From assembly GCA_902538745.1 (NCBI GenBank), contig CACBGP010000001.1, positions 124,001 through 188,000 of the forward strand: a DNA stretch of 64,000 nucleotides. Reading direction: 5' to 3'. Under the pieces are notes generated by a model, which made no database searches, was not told where the DNA came from, and worked only from the letters and a program-made list of their open reading frames with translations. Numbering within the stretch: position 1 is the stretch's first letter; each line of letters starts with the position of its first letter. The stretch is from an uncultured Pelagibacteraceae bacterium. Its GTDB lineage: Bacteria > Pseudomonadota > Alphaproteobacteria > Pelagibacterales > Pelagibacteraceae. A program made the translations under genes and the position numbers. Positions 20,774 to 35,797 of the stretch are shown piece after piece.

Positions 20774-21706
20774 TTATTTAAATAAATCCGAAACTGAAGT
20801 TGAATTAGAAATTCTTTTAATCGCCTCACCCATAAGGCCTGAAATTGGTAAAACTTCTATATTTTTTACATTTTTTGTTTTCTCAACATTGTCAATTGTA
20901 TCAGTTATTACCAAATTTTTGATCACAGATTTTTTAATTTTTTTTACCGCGTCTCCACTCAATACTCCATGCGTAATATAAACAAAAACATCTCTAGCAC
21001 CTCTATTTTTTAGAGCTTTAGCTGCATTAACTATCGTTCCACCAGAGTCAATTATGTCATCGACAAGAATACAAGTTTTACCTTTAACATCACCAATTAT
21101 ATTCATTACTTGAGATTGGCCTGGCTTAGGTCTTCTTTTATCAACTATTGCAAGCCCAACATTCAAAATTTTTCCAAGCGCTCTAGCTCTTTCTGTACCA
21201 CCAACATCTGGTGCAACACAGATTATATTTTTACTTTTAATCTTTTTTTTAACGTGTCGTGCAAATATTGGAGTTGCAAAAAGATTATCTACTGGGATAT
21301 CAAAAAAACCTTGAATCTGACCAGCATGTAGATCAACTGTTACGACTCTGTCTGCTCCAGCTTGAGTAATTAAATTTGAAACAAGCTTTGCTGATATAGA
21401 TGTTCTTGGTACAACTTTTCTATCTTGTCTTGCATAACCAAAATAAGGAATTACAGCAGTTATATTTTTTGCTGATGATCTTTTTAAAGCATCAATACAT
21501 AACAGTAATTCCATTAAATTATCATTAGCTGGTGAAGAGATTGATTGAATTATAAAAATACTATTTCCTCTTATGTTTTCATTTATTTCGATGTAAATTT
21601 CACCATCTGCGAACTTTCTTATACTGGAATTGACAAGTTTAGATTTTAAATATTTAGCGATATTTTTACTTAGGATTTTATTACTATTTCCAGTTAATAA
21701 CTTCAT
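20774..21706 (-). CDS. prs: Ribose-phosphate pyrophosphokinase
   Basis: [21 protein letters not shown] motif; SDLF-like C-terminus. Confidence 0.97.
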   Translation of the reverse strand: MKLLTGNSNKILSKNIAKYLKSKLVNSSIRKFADGEIYIEINENIRGNSIFIIQSISSPANDNLMELLLCIDALKRSSAKNITAVIPYFGYARQDRKVVPRTSISAKLVSNLITQAGADRVVTVDLHAGQIQGFFDIPVDNLFATPIFARHVKKKIKSKNIICVAPDVGGTERARALGKILNVGLAIVDKRRPKPGQSQVMNIIGDVKGKTCILVDDIIDSGGTIVNAAKALKNRGARDVFVYITHGVLSGDAVKKIKKSVIKNLVITDTIDNVEKTKNVKNIEVLPISGLMGEAIKRISNSTSVSDLFK

Positions 21707-21713
21707 GAAAAGC

Positions 21714-22472
21714 TCAATTAATCATAATTATTGAAATATTTCTACCATAATCATTAAGATTTAATTTTAATGATCTTCTTGCACTAAAAAAATTATTTTT
21801 TTTATCAAACGTATCAATTTTAATCATATCGATTCTATAGATTTTTTGTGATTTAAGTTGACTTTTGACATAATTTGGTAGGTCGAAATAAATTAGATTT
21901 TTTTTATTTTTAAAGAAAATTTTGTTTTTTTTGTGTTTTTTAATAAATTTTTTTTTAAAGTCGGCTTTTACTTCATAGTTTTTTTGAGTAATTGATGGTC
22001 CAATTGCTCCAATGATATTTTTTGGATTACAGCCTTTTTTAAGCATAAATTTAATTACGTTTTTGATTATGCCTTTATACGCACCCTTCCAACCAGCATG
22101 TATGGCAGCGATAATCTTTTTTTCATAGTCATATAATAACACTGGCACGCAATCAGCAGTCAAAACCGCTATCGGAAGTTTTCTTTGGTTGGTAATAATT
22201 GCATCAGCTTTAATTCTTTTTTTTAATTTAGAATTTTCATTAAGAAAAACCAATTTATTACTATGCACTTGATGGACTAAATAGATATTTTTTGTTTTTT
22301 TTCCTATTTTATTTTTGATAATTTTTAAATTTTTTAAAATGTTATTTTTTTTATCAAGAGAACCAGTGCCACAATTAAGGCTTTTATATATTCCTTTAGA
22401 TTTACCTCCATTCTTATTAAAAAAACCATGTCTTATATTTTTGTTTTTTAATAATTTTTGAGAAGTAATCAG
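21714..22472 (-). CDS. pgeF: Multicopper polyphenol oxidase/laccase-domain protein (YfiH/PgeF family), 5' extended with a non-ATG start
   Basis: ORF track starts at an internal GTG (22268); the open frame upstream encodes [26 protein letters not shown]...[13 protein letters not shown], the conserved family N-terminus; later motifs [19 protein letters not shown]. Confidence 0.85.
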   Translation of the reverse strand: MITSQKLLKNKNIRHGFFNKNGGKSKGIYKSLNCGTGSLDKKNNILKNLKIIKNKIGKKTKNIYLVHQVHSNKLVFLNENSKLKKRIKADAIITNQRKLPIAVLTADCVPVLLYDYEKKIIAAIHAGWKGAYKGIIKNVIKFMLKKGCNPKNIIGAIGPSITQKNYEVKADFKKKFIKKHKKNKIFFKNKKNLIYFDLPNYVKSQLKSQKIYRIDMIKIDTFDKKNNFFSARRSLKLNLNDYGRNISIIMIN

Positions 22473-22473
22473 A

Positions 22474-23517
22474 TCAAAATCCTAAATTAAAATTGTTATT
22501 TTGATTTTTTATTAACATAACTTTAAACAATTTTCCCATCTGTTTTTCATCTGTTAGCCTTTTCAATCTGTAATAAATATCTGCTTTTTTTAGAAAGTTT
22601 TGATTTTTTGCAATCATCTCAGCTCTTTCATAAATACCCATTTTTGTAAGAAATTCTTTTTGTGTCGTTAAACTGTGATTTAATCCACCAATTTTTTTGA
22701 TTATTTTTTCAAATAATCGGAAATTAATATTATGCGTGATGTCAGAACTTCCAATTTTAGCTAAAACATTTGAATATTTGTGTTTATATAATGCTTGTAA
22801 AGTGTTTTTCATTTTATCCTCAGTGTACCCATAATCTATGATTAAGATTCCCCCAGATCTCACTTTGATTATCTTTGAAATTTGTTTCAGGTAATTAATA
22901 CCAAGCTCTGAATATTCTATGAATTTTTGATTTTTAGATATTCTAAAATTAATCTTTTTTTCATAATTTTTCATATTTATCTTTTTTTCTAAGAAAAAAA
23001 CCTTTTCTTTGCTTAAACTAACAAATTTTTCAAACCATAGACTTCTTTTTTTTTGAAATTGTTTAATTGCAAGTGCATCAAAAAACTCATTTGCAACAAA
23101 TATACTAGGAATTTTTTTAATTTTTTTTAAATCATTTATCCAATTTATATTTGAATTTGATAATTCTTTTTTTTGTATCTTTTTCAAAGTAGGGCTTATT
23201 TCATGAATTACCAACCTACAGGATTTGTAAAACGATGGGAATTTTTTAAAACTTTCTATGAGAATTTTCATCATTGCAGCGTTTCCTGCACCAAGTTCAA
23301 TTAAATTAAATTCTTTTGGTGACCCTATACTTTTCCAAAAACTTACAACCCAAATAGCAATCATTTCAGAAAATAATCTTGATACATTAGGAGCTGTGAT
23401 AAAATCTCCTTTTTTGCCAAATGGGTTTTTTTTTATGTAGTACCCAGACTTTTTATTATACATCGAGAAACTGATAAACTTGTCTAAGGGTAGGCTAACT
23501 ATTTTGTCTATTTTCAT
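22474..23517 (-). CDS. SAM-dependent methyltransferase, MidA/NDUFAF7 family
   Basis: MYNKKSGYYIKKNPFGKKGDFITAPNVSRLFSEMIAIW, LIELGAGNAAMM. Confidence 0.88.
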   Translation of the reverse strand: MKIDKIVSLPLDKFISFSMYNKKSGYYIKKNPFGKKGDFITAPNVSRLFSEMIAIWVVSFWKSIGSPKEFNLIELGAGNAAMMKILIESFKKFPSFYKSCRLVIHEISPTLKKIQKKELSNSNINWINDLKKIKKIPSIFVANEFFDALAIKQFQKKRSLWFEKFVSLSKEKVFFLEKKINMKNYEKKINFRISKNQKFIEYSELGINYLKQISKIIKVRSGGILIIDYGYTEDKMKNTLQALYKHKYSNVLAKIGSSDITHNINFRLFEKIIKKIGGLNHSLTTQKEFLTKMGIYERAEMIAKNQNFLKKADIYYRLKRLTDEKQMGKLFKVMLIKNQNNNFNLGF

Positions 23518-24277
23518 ATTTAGAAATTGATAAATAACCTCCAATTATTAAAAAAAAGATACTTATAAGTTGTCCCATAGTTAGATTAAATAATAAATAA
23601 CCCAGTTGTTCATCAGGAACTCTTAAAAATTCAATTGTAAATCTAAAAATTGAGTAAAAAACTAAAAATATACCAGAGATAAAACCAGGTTTTTTTGAGT
23701 AACTCTTATTTTTAAAATATATTAGAATTGAAAATAGTACTATACCTTCAAAAAATGCTTCATATAACTGAGTGGGATGTCGATACAAGTTATCTATTTG
23801 TATAAATTGGACTGCCCAAGCAACATTAGTTTCGACACCATAAAGTTCTGAATTAATAAAATTTGCTATTCTACCAAAAAAAATACCTATAGGTGCTGCA
23901 AGGGATACAATATCTAAATAACTAAATGAACTTTGTGAATTTTTTTTTGAAAAAAAATAACTTGCAATTATGATCCCTACAACTCCTCCATGAAATGACA
24001 TACCACCTTGCCAAATCTTAAAAACATCCAGTAAATTGTTAATATAAAACTCAAGATTATAAAATATTACATATCCCAATCTACCACCAATAATTAAACC
24101 TAAAATTAGATAAGTTAAGTAATCGTCAAATTTTTCATTTACTTTTGTATCAGAAATAAAAAATTTTTTACTTAAAAACCACCCTAGTAAAATACCAACA
24201 ATATAAGCTAGAGAATACCACCTTATTTCGAGTGAAAAAATTTGAATAGCGACTGGGTCAAAATTATTAATAAACAT
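23495..24277 (-). CDS. lgt: Prolipoprotein diacylglyceryl transferase
   Basis: GGRLGYVIFYNLE, GGMSFHGGVVG, GRIANFINSELYG, RHPTQLYEAFFEG. Confidence 0.96.
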   Translation of the reverse strand: MFINNFDPVAIQIFSLEIRWYSLAYIVGILLGWFLSKKFFISDTKVNEKFDDYLTYLILGLIIGGRLGYVIFYNLEFYINNLLDVFKIWQGGMSFHGGVVGIIIASYFFSKKNSQSSFSYLDIVSLAAPIGIFFGRIANFINSELYGVETNVAWAVQFIQIDNLYRHPTQLYEAFFEGIVLFSILIYFKNKSYSKKPGFISGIFLVFYSIFRFTIEFLRVPDEQLGYLLFNLTMGQLISIFFLIIGGYLSISKYENRQNS

Positions 24278-24326
24278 TTTAAATAATAATTATAATTTAA
24301 ACTATAATAAGTTATTATATAAATAT

Positions 24327-24578
24327 ATGAAAAACTCAAAATTTGTAATCGATAGATTTGCCAAGTTAATTGAGCAAGGTATAGTTTCTTCAAAAGATAT
24401 TACGTCTGAAATACTTTCAATTTTAAAATCCAAAAGAGACGAATTGGTTTTTAAACTTAAATTAACTAGTAAAGATGAGTTTGAAATTCTGTCTAAAAGA
24501 GTTGAAATTTTAGAAAAAAAAATTGAAAAGACTAAATTAAAGAAAAATCTTAAATCTAAACGGGTAAAAAAACTTTAA
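24327..24578 (+). CDS. ubiK: UbiK/BMFP-domain accessory factor
   Basis: Short coiled-coil protein ending in EFEILSKRVEILEKKIEKTK. Confidence 0.65.
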   Translation: MKNSKFVIDRFAKLIEQGIVSSKDITSEILSILKSKRDELVFKLKLTSKDEFEILSKRVEILEKKIEKTKLKKNLKSKRVKKL

Positions 24579-25875
24579 CACTTAAACCATTCATCTTAGA
24601 TTTATCTAACTTAATATTACCTCCGTGAGATTTTATTATATCTGACGCAATTGATAATCCTAATCCTACACTAGATTTTGAGTCCGCTCTTCCTTTATTA
24701 ATTTTATAAAATGGTTTAAACACATTATCATACTCTGTCTTTGGAATACCCGGGCCATCATCCTCAATTTTAATGAAAAGATTATTGTTATTTTTGTTTA
24801 ATTCTACATTGACTTTTTTTGCGTATTTTATTGCATTATTCAGAAGGTTATTGATACAACGTGTAATTAAATTTTTTCTTCCGTTAAAATAAACTCTTGG
24901 CAAAAGTTCTAATGAAATATTATCATTATCATATTTTTCTATAATTTCATTGATCAGATCTGTTAAATTGAACATTTCATCTTTTTCTGCAAAAGATGAG
25001 CTTGTAAATTGAAGATACTCATTGAGCATTTTTTCCATTTCATCAACATCTTCTGTTAATTTTTTTGAAAGTTCTTTATCTTTTATAAAAGTTATTTGTA
25101 ATTTCATTCTAGTAAGGGGAGTTCTTAAATCATGACTAATTCCTGATAACATTTCAGATCTTTGATTTAGATGTCTTATTATTCTTTTTCTCATTTTATC
25201 GAATTCGTAACCTGCTCGTCTTATCTCCGAAGCACCAGATGGTTTGAATTCCTCAATTTCTTCACCTTTACCAAATTTTTCTGCAGCTCTAGCAAGGTTA
25301 GTTATGGGTCTTGTTTGATTTTTCAAAAAAATTAAAGATATCAAAACCATAATCAACGCCGGAACAGTTATCCAAAGTGCAAATATTCTTGCTGATGAAC
25401 TTGTTACCCTGTCTCTTGGTACAAGAAATTTGATATAACCATCCTCATATTTAATTCTAATATCGATTAACTCTTTATAGTTGGTTGTATCAAACCAAAA
25501 ATTATCTAATTTAAATCTAGATTTCAGCTCACGTCTTAAAGTTCGATCTATTGGACTAAACCATCTATCGGTATACACAAAATCAAACTTTTCATCTTTT
25601 ACGAATTCAAAATTTAAATCTTGGTAAATAGAAAAAAGATTATTTATTTCATCTTTATCGTAGCTTTCATTTTTATAAAATTCAAGAAGTGTACTCATTT
25701 CGTTTACTAACGCTCTGGTCATACCTTTAGTTGTTTTGATCCATAAGCTGTCAAAAAAAACAATTGTTACAACAAGCTGTAACACTAGAACTGGAACTGC
25801 CACAATAAGTAGTGCTCTATAAAACAAACTTTTTGGAAGAATATTTTTGATAATTTTATTTAATCCATAAAACAT
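24556..25875 (-). CDS. Membrane sensor histidine kinase (EnvZ-like)
   Basis: Two TM, HAMP, SGISHDLRTPLTRMKLQ H-box, NLLNNAIKYA N-box, DDGPGIP, GLGLSIASDII. Confidence 0.93.
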   Translation of the reverse strand: MFYGLNKIIKNILPKSLFYRALLIVAVPVLVLQLVVTIVFFDSLWIKTTKGMTRALVNEMSTLLEFYKNESYDKDEINNLFSIYQDLNFEFVKDEKFDFVYTDRWFSPIDRTLRRELKSRFKLDNFWFDTTNYKELIDIRIKYEDGYIKFLVPRDRVTSSSARIFALWITVPALIMVLISLIFLKNQTRPITNLARAAEKFGKGEEIEEFKPSGASEIRRAGYEFDKMRKRIIRHLNQRSEMLSGISHDLRTPLTRMKLQITFIKDKELSKKLTEDVDEMEKMLNEYLQFTSSSFAEKDEMFNLTDLINEIIEKYDNDNISLELLPRVYFNGRKNLITRCINNLLNNAIKYAKKVNVELNKNNNNLFIKIEDDGPGIPKTEYDNVFKPFYKINKGRADSKSSVGLGLSIASDIIKSHGGNIKLDKSKMNGLSVKVFLPV

Positions 25876-26533
25876 ACCCAGCTCCTCTCATTGTTTGTAA
25901 AAATTTGGGATTTTTTGGATCATCTTCAATTTTTTTTCTCAATCTAGTAATAATTACGTCTATAGATCTTTCTTTATCTAAATTAATTATTGTCCCAATA
26001 TTTTCTCTGGAAAAAGTCTTACCTGGATTATTAATCATTTTTTCTAAAATAATTTTTTCAGTATTATTAATCTTAAATTCTTTATCATTCTTTAAAATTA
26101 CAAGTTTATTGAGATCAATTTTTATTTTATCAAATTCAATTACTCTTTTTTGACTAATTTTTTTTGTTTTATTTAGGATATTTTTAATTCTTAAAATTAA
26201 TTCTTTAGGTTCAAAAGGTTTAGGCAAATAATCATCAGCTCCTATTTCTAAACCCTCAATTCTTTCACTTGGTTCACCTTTGGCAGTCAATAAAATAATT
26301 GGAGTCTCTAACTTTTTTTTATTTTCTTGAATAAATTCTAATCCACTTTTACCTGGCATCATTATATCTAATATTATTAAATCAAACTTTATTAATTCTA
26401 TTTTTTTTTTAGCATCTTCAGCATTTTCTGCAGTAGAAATTAAAAAATTATTTTCATTTAGATACTTTTTTACTAAAGATCTTATTCCATCATCGTCATC
26501 CACGACCAATATATGTGCAATAAAATTATCCAT
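25856..26533 (-). CDS. OmpR-family response regulator
   Basis: LVVDDDDGIRSLV, LDIMMPGKSG, winged-helix C-terminus VDVIITRLRKKIEDDPKNPKFLQTMRGAGYVL. Confidence 0.95.
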   Translation of the reverse strand: MDNFIAHILVVDDDDGIRSLVKKYLNENNFLISTAENAEDAKKKIELIKFDLIILDIMMPGKSGLEFIQENKKKLETPIILLTAKGEPSERIEGLEIGADDYLPKPFEPKELILRIKNILNKTKKISQKRVIEFDKIKIDLNKLVILKNDKEFKINNTEKIILEKMINNPGKTFSRENIGTIINLDKERSIDVIITRLRKKIEDDPKNPKFLQTMRGAGYVLWIK

Positions 26534-26963
26534 TAATGATTTTTTTTAAGACTTTATCGAAATTAATTACTTCTTCAGAACTTGAGTCTAAAAGGGCTTT
26601 ATAAATTCTTTTTTTTTGTAGCAAAAATATTTCCTCAAAAATTTTTTTACCTTTTTCATTTAAATAAACATGTTTAATTCTTGTATCTATCTCGTCTTTT
26701 TTAAAAACAATAATCTCAAGTTTTATTAAATCTTTTAATACCCTATTTAAACTCTGTTTTGTTACTTTTAGTTTTGCGAGTAATTTAGAAATTGAAATAC
26801 CCTCATACATTGATAGTAAATGTATAACTTTTTGGTGAGCTAAACCAATTGAGTATTTATCCAAAATTTTCTTTGAGTCTGAAAAGGTTTCTCTATAGCC
26901 AATAAATATTTTCTCAATCAAATCTTTCAATTGGTCATCTTTTAGATATAAAAGTTCTTTCAT
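26526..26963 (-). CDS. MarR-family transcriptional regulator
   Basis: SISKLLAKLKVTKQSLNRVLKDLIKLEIIVFKKDEIDTRIKHVYLNEKGKK wHTH. Confidence 0.88.
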   Translation of the reverse strand: MKELLYLKDDQLKDLIEKIFIGYRETFSDSKKILDKYSIGLAHQKVIHLLSMYEGISISKLLAKLKVTKQSLNRVLKDLIKLEIIVFKKDEIDTRIKHVYLNEKGKKIFEEIFLLQKKRIYKALLDSSSEEVINFDKVLKKIING

Positions 26964-27029
26964 TATAGGTAAGTTATATTGACATATTATAGATACAAAG
27001 ATATTTTTTAGTAAATAAATATTTCATAC

Positions 27030-27911
27030 ATGATACCTTACGATAAAAGATCTGGAAAAATATGGTACAATGGCGATTTAGTTGATTGGTCAGACGTTAA
27101 ATTGCACGTTTTAAGTCATGGTTTACATTATGCGAGTTGTGTTTTTGAGGGAGAGCGTGTTTATGATGGTTCGATCTTTAAACTAGAGGAGCATACTTCA
27201 AGATTATTTTATTCAGCTAAAAGAATGGGATTTGAAATTCCATATACAGAGGTGGAAATTAATTCAGCTAGTAAAAAAATAATCGCAACCCAAAAAGTTG
27301 AAAATGGATATGTTAGACCAGTCGCTTGGCGGGGAAGTGAGATGATGGCTATATCTGCTCAACAAACAAAAATTCATGTAGCGATAGCAACTTGGGAGTG
27401 GGGATCTTATTTTGATCCAAAACTTAAAGTAGAGGGTATAAAATTAAATATATCTAAGTGGCGAAGACCTGCACCAGATACTATTCCCTGGGATACTAAA
27501 GCCTCAGGACTTTATATGATCTGTACTCTTTCAAAGCATGAGGCAGAAAAACAGGGGTACACAGACTCATTGATGTTAGATTATGAGGGAAATGTTGCAG
27601 AGGCTACAGGCGCAAATATTTTTTTCAAAGATAAAAATGGAGAGCTGCATACTCCAATACCAGATTCATTTTTAGATGGTATTACAAGAAGAACTGTGAT
27701 CGAGATTGCAAAATCTAAAAATATAAAAGTTAACGAAAGAAAAATAAATCCAAGTGAACTTCCAAATTTTGTTGGATGTTTCTTAACTGGGACAGCTGCG
27801 GAGGTAACTCCAGTATCTTGTATTGTTGAAAACCAATATAAGGTTTGTGATATGATAATCAATCTTAATGAGAGCTATCAAACTTTAGTAAAAAAGAAAA
27901 AAGCAGCTTAA
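27030..27911 (+). CDS. ilvE: Branched-chain amino acid aminotransferase
   Basis: HGLHYASCVFEGERVY, KASGLYMICTLSKHEAEKQGYTDSLMLDYEGNVAEATGANIF. Confidence 0.95.
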   Translation: MIPYDKRSGKIWYNGDLVDWSDVKLHVLSHGLHYASCVFEGERVYDGSIFKLEEHTSRLFYSAKRMGFEIPYTEVEINSASKKIIATQKVENGYVRPVAWRGSEMMAISAQQTKIHVAIATWEWGSYFDPKLKVEGIKLNISKWRRPAPDTIPWDTKASGLYMICTLSKHEAEKQGYTDSLMLDYEGNVAEATGANIFFKDKNGELHTPIPDSFLDGITRRTVIEIAKSKNIKVNERKINPSELPNFVGCFLTGTAAEVTPVSCIVENQYKVCDMIINLNESYQTLVKKKKAA

Positions 27912-28492
27912 TCCCTACTATCTTCTGAAATAGCGTGATCAATTCCTTTTCTCATATATTCGTATCCGGTAAAAAGAGTTAAAGCTGCAGAGAGCCATAG
28001 TAAAATAATTCCTATTGTTTGAGCGTTATAATCCTGAAAATTTATAATTTTATTTCCAGTATCTCCTGACAGTAAAAGAGCAATCGAAACCATCTGTAAG
28101 ACAGTTTTCAATTTAGCTAGATTTGAAACAGGAAGTTTAATTTTACCTTTAGCTAAAAATTCTCTTAGACCAGAAACTAATATTTCACGCGTCAGAATAA
28201 TTATAGCAGCAATAACTTCATAATTTCTAATTGTACCGTCCATTACTAAAAGAATAAGAGCTGCAGCGACAATTATCTTGTCAGCGATTGGATCCAATAA
28301 CTCACCCAGCTTAGACTCTTCTCCGAGTAATCTAGCTAACATACCATCTAAAAAATCAGTAAATGATGCGACTAAAAAAAGAATTAATGCAGTAAAGTCT
28401 CCATAAAAACCAGGGAGATAAAATGCTAAAACAAAAAATGGAACAATCAAAATTCTTCCAATAGTCAATATATTAGGTATTTTCTTAAGCAT
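27908..28492 (-). CDS. pgsA: CDP-diacylglycerol-glycerol-3-phosphate 3-phosphatidyltransferase
   Basis: ASFTDFLDGMLARLLGEESKLGELLDPIADKI CDP-alcohol phosphotransferase motif. Confidence 0.95.
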   Translation of the reverse strand: MLKKIPNILTIGRILIVPFFVLAFYLPGFYGDFTALILFLVASFTDFLDGMLARLLGEESKLGELLDPIADKIIVAAALILLVMDGTIRNYEVIAAIIILTREILVSGLREFLAKGKIKLPVSNLAKLKTVLQMVSIALLLSGDTGNKIINFQDYNAQTIGIILLWLSAALTLFTGYEYMRKGIDHAISEDSRD

Positions 28493-28500
28493 TTTTATTT

Positions 28501-30366
28501 TTATTCATGAAAAAAGTTATATATCTTTTTAGCAACTTTTTCTTCTACACCATCAACAGATTTAATTTCATCAAGACTTGCAGATTCAACTGCTCTTGCA
28601 GAACCAAAATGATTAAGCAATGCTCTTTTTCTTATCATTCCAATACCATCTATTTGATCCAAAAGGGACTTACTTAAACCCTTTTTTCGTTTAGCTCTAT
28701 GGGCACTTATTGCAAATCTGTGAGATTCATCTCTGATTCTTTGGAGAAAAAAAAGGGTAGGATCATTTTTTTCAAATTTATATTCTTTACCATTATGAAA
28801 AAATGTCTCATTTCCACTATTTCTTAATTTCCCCTTGGCTATTGCAATTATAGGAATATCATGTAGCCCTAACTCATTTAAACTTTCTCTTGCAACTGAA
28901 TATTGGCCTTTTCCGCCATCTATTAAAACTAAGTCAGGAAAAGTTAGGTAATTATCTTTTTCTTGGACAGCTCTTTTGAACCTTCTTGATAAAACTTCTT
29001 TCATCATTCCATAGTCATCTTGCTCATTTTTTTTTATTTTTATATTAAATTTTCTATATCTTTTTTTGATAAATCCTTCATCACCATAAGCAATTAAAGC
29101 ACCAACACTATTTGTTCCTTGAATATGACTATTATCGTAAACCTCTATGAGATTGATATTTGTTTCTAAATTAAATTTATTCGCTACCGAGTCGAATAAA
29201 TCTCGATTATTTTGGCTCTCATATAGTTTTCTATTAAGACTATCTTTTGCGTTTTTAATAGCTTGGTTAATAACTTTTAATTTTGCTCCTTTTTTTGCTA
29301 CAGAAATAACTATCTGTTTATTTTCCTTTTGGGACAAAGTTTTTTCAATTAAAGTTTTTTCTTTTATTTCCTCAGATAAAATTATTGAGGAAGGAACACT
29401 TTTATTTTCATAAAATTGAGAAATGAAAGAATTTAAAATGTTACTTAATTTTTCATCAGGATCATGTTTTGGAAAAAAAGACTGATTCCCCCAATTTTGT
29501 TTTGACCTGTAAAAAAATACTTGAATGCAAGTTTTACCAGACTCCTTATAACCAGCAATTACATCTGCCTCGACAAGATTGGCTTCATTTATTCTTTGAG
29601 ATGATTGAATTATATTTAAAGACTTTATTCTATCTCTAAGTATTACTGCTTTTTCAAAATCTAAATCCTCACTAGCCTTCTCCATTTGATCTGATAAATT
29701 TTTTTGAATTCTTCTCGACTTACCAGAAACAAACTCAATCGCGTCCTTTACTGTTTGTTGATAATCTTCTTTTTTTATATAATCAACACATGGAGCAGAA
29801 CATCTTTTGATTTGATATAAAATACAAGGTCTCTCTCTATTTTTAAAAACAGTATCATCACAAACTCTCAAATGAAAAATTTTTTGTATCATTTTAATGG
29901 TCCAATTTGCAGAACCAGCGGAGGCAAAAGGGCCAAAATAAAATCCCTCTTTAGTTTTCTTTCCCCTATGTCTTTTAATTTGAGGCCATTTATCTTTATT
30001 GCCAATAAATATGAATGGAAAAGACTTATCATCTCTTAAAAGTATGTTGAATTTAGGTTTATATTTTTTAATTAAATTTGCTTCTAAAAGTAGAGCTTCA
30101 CTTTCGTTAGATGTTGTTGTGACCTCAAGTTTCCTTGTTTGGGACAACATTCTTTCTGTTCGAATAATGTGATTTTTTTCGGAGATATAACTTTTTAATC
30201 TATTGGGTAAATTTTTAGCTTTTCCAACATAAAGAATTTCTTCTTTTTCATTCAACATTCGGTAAACGCCAGGTAGTTTTGGAATTAATGAAAGTTCTTT
30301 TTTAATAACTTCTTTTCCAATTTCAGAGCTTATCATGACTTCTTTTTTTTGAAATTTGAATTCCAA
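28501..30366 (-). CDS. uvrC: Excinuclease ABC subunit C
   Basis: [44 protein letters not shown]-terminal HhH. Confidence 0.97.
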   Translation of the reverse strand: MEFKFQKKEVMISSEIGKEVIKKELSLIPKLPGVYRMLNEKEEILYVGKAKNLPNRLKSYISEKNHIIRTERMLSQTRKLEVTTTSNESEALLLEANLIKKYKPKFNILLRDDKSFPFIFIGNKDKWPQIKRHRGKKTKEGFYFGPFASAGSANWTIKMIQKIFHLRVCDDTVFKNRERPCILYQIKRCSAPCVDYIKKEDYQQTVKDAIEFVSGKSRRIQKNLSDQMEKASEDLDFEKAVILRDRIKSLNIIQSSQRINEANLVEADVIAGYKESGKTCIQVFFYRSKQNWGNQSFFPKHDPDEKLSNILNSFISQFYENKSVPSSIILSEEIKEKTLIEKTLSQKENKQIVISVAKKGAKLKVINQAIKNAKDSLNRKLYESQNNRDLFDSVANKFNLETNINLIEVYDNSHIQGTNSVGALIAYGDEGFIKKRYRKFNIKIKKNEQDDYGMMKEVLSRRFKRAVQEKDNYLTFPDLVLIDGGKGQYSVARESLNELGLHDIPIIAIAKGKLRNSGNETFFHNGKEYKFEKNDPTLFFLQRIRDESHRFAISAHRAKRKKGLSKSLLDQIDGIGMIRKRALLNHFGSARAVESASLDEIKSVDGVEEKVAKKIYNFFHE

Positions 30367-30748
30367 CAGATGAGCAATTTTTTACAATTTCCAGTTTTTC
30401 AATTTTTAAAGTTATTTTACCTATTCTTTGGTCTTTAAATAGTTCATCAAATACAGCCTCAGCTAATGTCTCTAAAAAATTATAATGTTTTTTTTTTACT
30501 AAGTTCTTTATTAATTTTACCACTGTGCCATAGTTTACAATTGATTTAATATCCTTATCATTGGTTGGTTTTTTGTCCTCATAATCTATTTCTAAGCTAA
30601 ATTTTACTTTTTGTGCTTTAACTTTCTCAAAATCATAATAACCAAGTTTTAAATCTAGAATTAGTTCGTTGATTAAAATTTTTTTCTCGTAATTAAAAAG
30701 AGATTTTGTTTTATTAATCTTAACAACTTTAAAATTATTTTTTGTCAT
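30323..30748 (-). CDS. folB: Dihydroneopterin aldolase
   Basis: [39 protein letters not shown]. Confidence 0.85.
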   Translation of the reverse strand: MTKNNFKVVKINKTKSLFNYEKKILINELILDLKLGYYDFEKVKAQKVKFSLEIDYEDKKPTNDKDIKSIVNYGTVVKLIKNLVKKKHYNFLETLAEAVFDELFKDQRIGKITLKIEKLEIVKNCSSVGIQISKKRSHDKL

Positions 30749-30751
30749 AAG

Positions 30752-31660
30752 CTAAATTCTTGATTTGATATAATTTTTTATTTCTGAATTATAATACTGG
30801 AAACAAGTACCTTGGTCCATATTATGCCCTTTTTTAATAGGCTCTGTTTGATTTTTTCCCTTCTTTTTACATTTTTTCCCGTTAATTTTAAAATCATCTG
30901 AGATAACTATTCTTTTCATGCCAGGTATATCTTCCAGCCAGTCTGATAGTAATCCCTCATAATTATCTTTTGGATGGGTGAAGGCTAGTAGCGGTACTTT
31001 CAAATTTTTAATTTCATAATTAAATTTTTCTCTAACTTTATATGGTCCGGGTCTTTTTTTTTTGAATTTTTCTAAAGCTTTTTCAGCTCCAAGTTTTTTA
31101 ACTTTATATTGTTTTGTAAGCTTACCAAAACATGCTTGCATATATGCTATTCCACCAGCCGCTTCATCTGGATGTCTCGAAAAAAAAAGTAAAGTTGTAA
31201 GACCTCCGCAAGAATGTCCAGTAACAAAAATTTGATTTTTTGGAACACCTAAAGAATTTAGTTGTTTTACCAATTGCAAATTAGCCTCAACCCTTTTGTC
31301 TATTTTTGTTTTTCCTACATATGGTTTATCTTTTGATATCCACCATTTTAATGGCATATCACCTTTTATTTTATGAGTACAAAGATTATAAACCATAATT
31401 TCTTTTCCATTTATTCTCTCGCCAACAAGTGAACCTTGATTTCTAATTTGCCCATGATCGGTACAAGAGTTGCTTGAACCATCAAAAGTATTTTGACCAT
31501 GGTTGTAAATTAAAATAATTTTTTCTTTAGGGTTATCTATTTTTGACAAAGCTGATACTGATAATTTTTTCGATAAAAATCCACTTTTGTTTATATTATG
31601 ATCATTAGCATAAACAGTTGTTGCGAGGAATAGCGAGACAGTAAAAATTAAAAATCTCAT
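30752..31660 (-). CDS. Secreted alpha/beta hydrolase
   Basis: Signal peptide; nucleophile elbow GHSCGG; GGIAYMQACFG. Confidence 0.75.
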   Translation of the reverse strand: MRFLIFTVSLFLATTVYANDHNINKSGFLSKKLSVSALSKIDNPKEKIILIYNHGQNTFDGSSNSCTDHGQIRNQGSLVGERINGKEIMVYNLCTHKIKGDMPLKWWISKDKPYVGKTKIDKRVEANLQLVKQLNSLGVPKNQIFVTGHSCGGLTTLLFFSRHPDEAAGGIAYMQACFGKLTKQYKVKKLGAEKALEKFKKKRPGPYKVREKFNYEIKNLKVPLLAFTHPKDNYEGLLSDWLEDIPGMKRIVISDDFKINGKKCKKKGKNQTEPIKKGHNMDQGTCFQYYNSEIKNYIKSRI

Positions 31661-32393
31661 TCTTTGCTACCTATAACATCGGGAGTTTGCCAATTCAAAT
31701 TTTGACCACTATCAATTGCCAAAACTTGACCTGTAATAGAACTATTTTCAATAAAAAACTTTACAGCTTTACATATTTCCTCAACATCCACCTGTTGTTT
31801 TAATGGCGTTGCTAAATATTGTTTTTTAAAATGTTTATCTGATTGTCTTTTATTCTTCATTGTAGGACCAGGAGCTATCCCATTTACACGTATTTTTGGT
31901 GCAAGGCTCATAGCGCTAGTTTTTGTTAATGTATAAAGTCCACTTTTACTTAACGTATAAGAGAAGAAAAATGGAGTTAGCTTAAAAACTCTTTGGTCAA
32001 TAATATTTATGATGTTGTTATTTTTGCCCCTAGTATTCTTTGAAAACTCTTTCGATAAAAGAGCAGGGGCTTTGAGATTTGTTGAAAGATGCTTCTCCCA
32101 ACTTTTTGAGTTAAAATTTTCTAATTTGTCATTCTCAAATATTGAGGCATTATTAATTAAGCAGTCAAAAAATTTCATTTTGGATTTTGAAAATTTAATA
32201 ATTTTTAAAATATCCTTTTCTTTGCTTAAGTTACCTTTAATTAAATTTACAATTGTTCCATATTTTTGCAATTTCCTCCTTAACTTCTCTGCCTTGGATT
32301 TTGATTTATTGTAATGGATAATTATTTCTATATTGGGGCCAGATAATTCCTCAGCTATTGCAGCGCCAATTCTAGTTGCCCCACCAGTGATTA

Positions 32394-32412
<19 letters not shown>
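31657..32412 (-). CDS. SDR oxidoreductase, pteridine reductase (PTR1/FolM)-like
   Basis: [12 protein letters not shown] (TGx3RxG), [33 protein letters not shown]. Confidence 0.82.
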
Positions 32413-35795
<3,383 letters not shown>

Positions 35796-35797
35796 CT

